A stretch of DNA of 64,000 bases from NCBI RefSeq assembly GCF_900086645.1, contig NZ_LT576451.1, positions 3,472,001 through 3,536,000 of the forward strand, in the 5' to 3' direction. A program made the translations under genes and the position numbers. Under the pieces are notes generated by a model, which saw nothing but the letters and a program-made list of their open reading frames with translations, did no database searches and was not told the DNA's origin. This stretch comes from Curtobacterium sp. 9128 (GTDB lineage: Bacteria > Actinomycetota > Actinomycetes > Actinomycetales > Microbacteriaceae). Below are positions 62,116 through 64,000 of this stretch, piece after piece. How positions within the stretch are numbered: the first letter of the stretch is position 1; each line of letters begins with the position of its first letter.

Positions 62116-64000
62116 ATGGCCGGTCTGCTCTACCGCCTCGGACGATTCTCCGCTCGGCGGCATTGGCTCGTGATCGTCTCCTGGATCGTGATCATAGGGA
62201 TAGCGGGCGGCACGTACGCACTGTTCGCCGGGTCCATCTCGTCGTCGATCACCATCCCCGGCACCAAGACGTCCCAGGTGCAGGACGAACTCGCGGACAA
62301 GTTCCCGAGCGCGAACGGCGGCAACGGCACGCTGGTCTTCGAGACGAAGAGCGGCGACGCGTTCACCGACGCGCAGAAGACCGACATCGCGGACTTCATG
62401 AAGGACCTCGAGGACCTGAAGGGCGTCAAGGGTGCGACCAGCGGCTTCGACACCCAGCAGCAGCTCGACGACCAGCGCCAGAAGCTCGTCGACGGGCAGC
62501 AGCAGATCGACGACGGTCGCACGAAGATCACCGACGGGCAGCAGCAGCTCGACGCGCAGAAGCAGCAGCTCGAGGACGGCAAGACGAAGATCGCCGCCGC
62601 CCAGGCGCAGCTCGACACGCAGAAGCAGCAGGCTGCGGCAGCCGGTGGCGCCGCAGCAGCCGCTGCCGAGGCCCAGCTCGCGCAGGCACAGGCGCAGATC
62701 GACGCCCAGCAGCAGCAGATCACCGCCGGTGAGCAGCAGATCGCCGACGCACAGAAGACGATCGACACGAACACGCAGAAGCTCGACGACAGCGAGCAGG
62801 AGCTGCAGCAGGGCACGAAGCTCCTCGACCTGTCGAAGGACATCCGCTTCGTCTCGAAGGACGGCAGCGCCGCGATCGGCACCGTCCAGTTCACGAAGTC
62901 CACGTACGAGGTCCCGCAGACCACGAAGACGGCCATCTCCGACAAGGCCGACTCCGCCGGCATCAGCGGTGTGAACGTCTACGTGTCGAACGACATCGCC
63001 CAGGGCGTGCCGTCCATCCTCGGCCCGGGTGAGATCGCCGGTGTCATCATCGCCGCGCTCGTGCTGTTCTTCATGCTCCGCACGGTCATCGGCGCCGCGG
63101 TCCCGCTCGTCAGCGCGCTGCTCGGCGTCGGCGTGGCGTCGCTCGCCGCACTGTCCTTCTCGAGTCTCGTCGAGTTCATCTCGGTGACGCCGGTGCTGGG
63201 GGTGATGCTGGGCCTGGCGGTCGGCATCGACTACTCGCTGTTCATCCTGAACCGACACCGGACCCAGCTGAAGCAGGGCATGCAGGTGCACGAGTCCATC
63301 GGGCTCGCCAACGGCACCTCCGGGAACGCCGTGGTGTTCGCGGGCGCGACCGTCATCGTCGCCCTGCTCGCGCTCAACATCACCGGCATCCCGTTCCTCG
63401 GCCTGATGGGCACGGTCGGCGCGGTCGCGGTCTTCTTCGCGATCTGCATCGCGACGTCGTTCACACCGGCACTGCTCTCGCTCATCGGCATGCGGATCCT
63501 CCGGAAGAAGGAACGCGCACGCATCGGCAACACGGGCTCGACGCGGGTCCCGAACAAGCCGATGTCGACCTGGCGCGCGATCGTCACCCTGGTGGCAGGG
63601 GTCGCCGTGCTCGGCACCATCGCCCTGCCGGCGGCGCAGATGCGTCTCGGCCTGCCGAGCGGATCGTCCGAGGCCGTCGACTCCAGCCAGTACAAGGCCT
63701 ACAAGACCCTCGACAAGGAGTTCGGCGCCGGTCAGAACGGACCGCTCCTCGTCGTCGCGACCCTGCCGAAGGCCATCGACGAGGACGACGTCACTGCGAC
63801 CGAGGTCACCATCGGCGAGGCGATCGCGAAGAACGACGACGTCGACGCCGTCCTGCCGATCGGCGCGTCGAAGGACCGCTCGATCATCGCCTTCCAGGTG
63901 AAGCCGAACGGCGGCCCGGACAGCGTGTCCACGGAGAACCTCGTCAAGGACCTCCGCGCGCAGAACGTGACCGTCGACGACGGCAAGGCATCGCTCGGCG
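62116..64000 (+). CDS. MMPL-family RND transporter, 3' end beyond the window
   Basis: At least 628 residues with no stop before the right edge. First helix at about 17-38, then an extracytoplasmic domain. Residues 112-240 are a Gln/Asp-rich predicted coiled coil of QQQ-containing heptads, as in actinobacterial YhgE/MmpL-type proteins. Further helices include PSILGPGEIAGVIIAALVLFFML and VMLGLAVGIDYSLFILNRHR, the MMPL signature. Exports lipids or drugs by proton motive force. Preceded by TetR, its likely repressor. Confidence 0.9.
   Translation, partial: MAGLLYRLGRFSARRHWLVIVSWIVIIGIAGGTYALFAGSISSSITIPGTKTSQVQDELADKFPSANGGNGTLVFETKSGDAFTDAQKTDIADFMKDLEDLKGVKGATSGFDTQQQLDDQRQKLVDGQQQIDDGRTKITDGQQQLDAQKQQLEDGKTKIAAAQAQLDTQKQQAAAAGGAAAAAAEAQLAQAQAQIDAQQQQITAGEQQIADAQKTIDTNTQKLDDSEQELQQGTKLLDLSKDIRFVSKDGSAAIGTVQFTKSTYEVPQTTKTAISDKADSAGISGVNVYVSNDIAQGVPSILGPGEIAGVIIAALVLFFMLRTVIGAAVPLVSALLGVGVASLAALSFSSLVEFISVTPVLGVMLGLAVGIDYSLFILNRHRTQLKQGMQVHESIGLANGTSGNAVVFAGATVIVALLALNITGIPFLGLMGTVGAVAVFFAICIATSFTPALLSLIGMRILRKKERARIGNTGSTRVPNKPMSTWRAIVTLVAGVAVLGTIALPAAQMRLGLPSGSSEAVDSSQYKAYKTLDKEFGAGQNGPLLVVATLPKAIDEDDVTATEVTIGEAIAKNDDVDAVLPIGASKDRSIIAFQVKPNGGPDSVSTENLVKDLRAQNVTVDDGKASLG

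Noticed and set aside
1..64000. tRNA, rRNA or riboswitch genes
   Set aside because: No cloverleaf with a TTC-type T-loop, no rRNA-like segment and no recognisable riboswitch core was found by reading both strands.
1..64000. Prophage or integrative element
   Set aside because: No integrase, portal, relaxase or attachment-type repeats; gene content is metabolic and composition looks uniform.

Overview
The window is high-GC DNA, visibly around 70% GC, with GTG starts, TANNNT-type -10 boxes and IdeR/DtxR iron boxes. This points to an actinobacterium. The gene content and dispersed GGACGGGAGGC palindromes suggest Microbacteriaceae, perhaps Curtobacterium; that genus call is inference. I support 59 protein genes, no tRNA or rRNA, no CRISPR array and no transposase. 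The last gene runs off the right edge.

Layout. 20-4741: an oligopeptide-type binding lipoprotein, a divergent MFS exporter/ArsR-type regulator pair and a small membrane protein. 4887-12662: a tightly overlapping minus-strand operon of a polar-amino-acid ABC transporter, three tandem paralogous FAD amine oxidoreductases and an SDR, with a divergent LysR regulator. 12706-17961: an araB-araD-araA operon with a translationally coupled alditol-oxidase-like gene. 18427-24910: a LacI regulator, a GH127 beta-L-arabinofuranosidase and an ABC importer. 24944-30120: a LacI regulator and a ChvE-MmsA-MmsB monosaccharide transporter. 30250-34290: a GH13 enzyme, small genes, a PRISE-like reductase and a spore-photoproduct-lyase-like radical SAM protein. 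35135-41454: a GH35 beta-galactosidase with an ABC importer and a LacI regulator. 42268-47255: a GH51 arabinofuranosidase and a third importer. 47438-53151: an iron-siderophore uptake locus. 53296-64000: stress, hydrolase, beta-lactamase, regulator, mannitol-dehydrogenase and MMPL genes.

The dominant theme is plant-polysaccharide sugar use. GH127 and GH51 would release L-arabinose, several importers would bring in the sugars and oligosaccharides, and AraB, AraA and AraD would convert L-arabinose to D-xylulose 5-phosphate. Five perfect copies of GTGAGCGCTCAC lie at the araB, chvE and GH51/importer promoters and tie these loci into one probable LacI-family regulon. A different palindrome (GATGTTGACGTCAACATC) marks the galactoside locus. 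The three CUT1 importers have no ATPase and must borrow one.

Non-coding features stand out. One hairpin family has arms that covary (GGAC-G/A/T-GGAGGC). Two perfect 25-bp-stem hairpins share AAAGCGACAG. There is a four-copy 19-bp tandem array. Repeat arms occur inside coding genes, including a repeat-derived C-terminal tail on AraB. At least nine genes appear to be expressed from leaderless transcripts. The best candidate for an undescribed biochemical system is the triple-flavoenzyme operon at 4887-11579.
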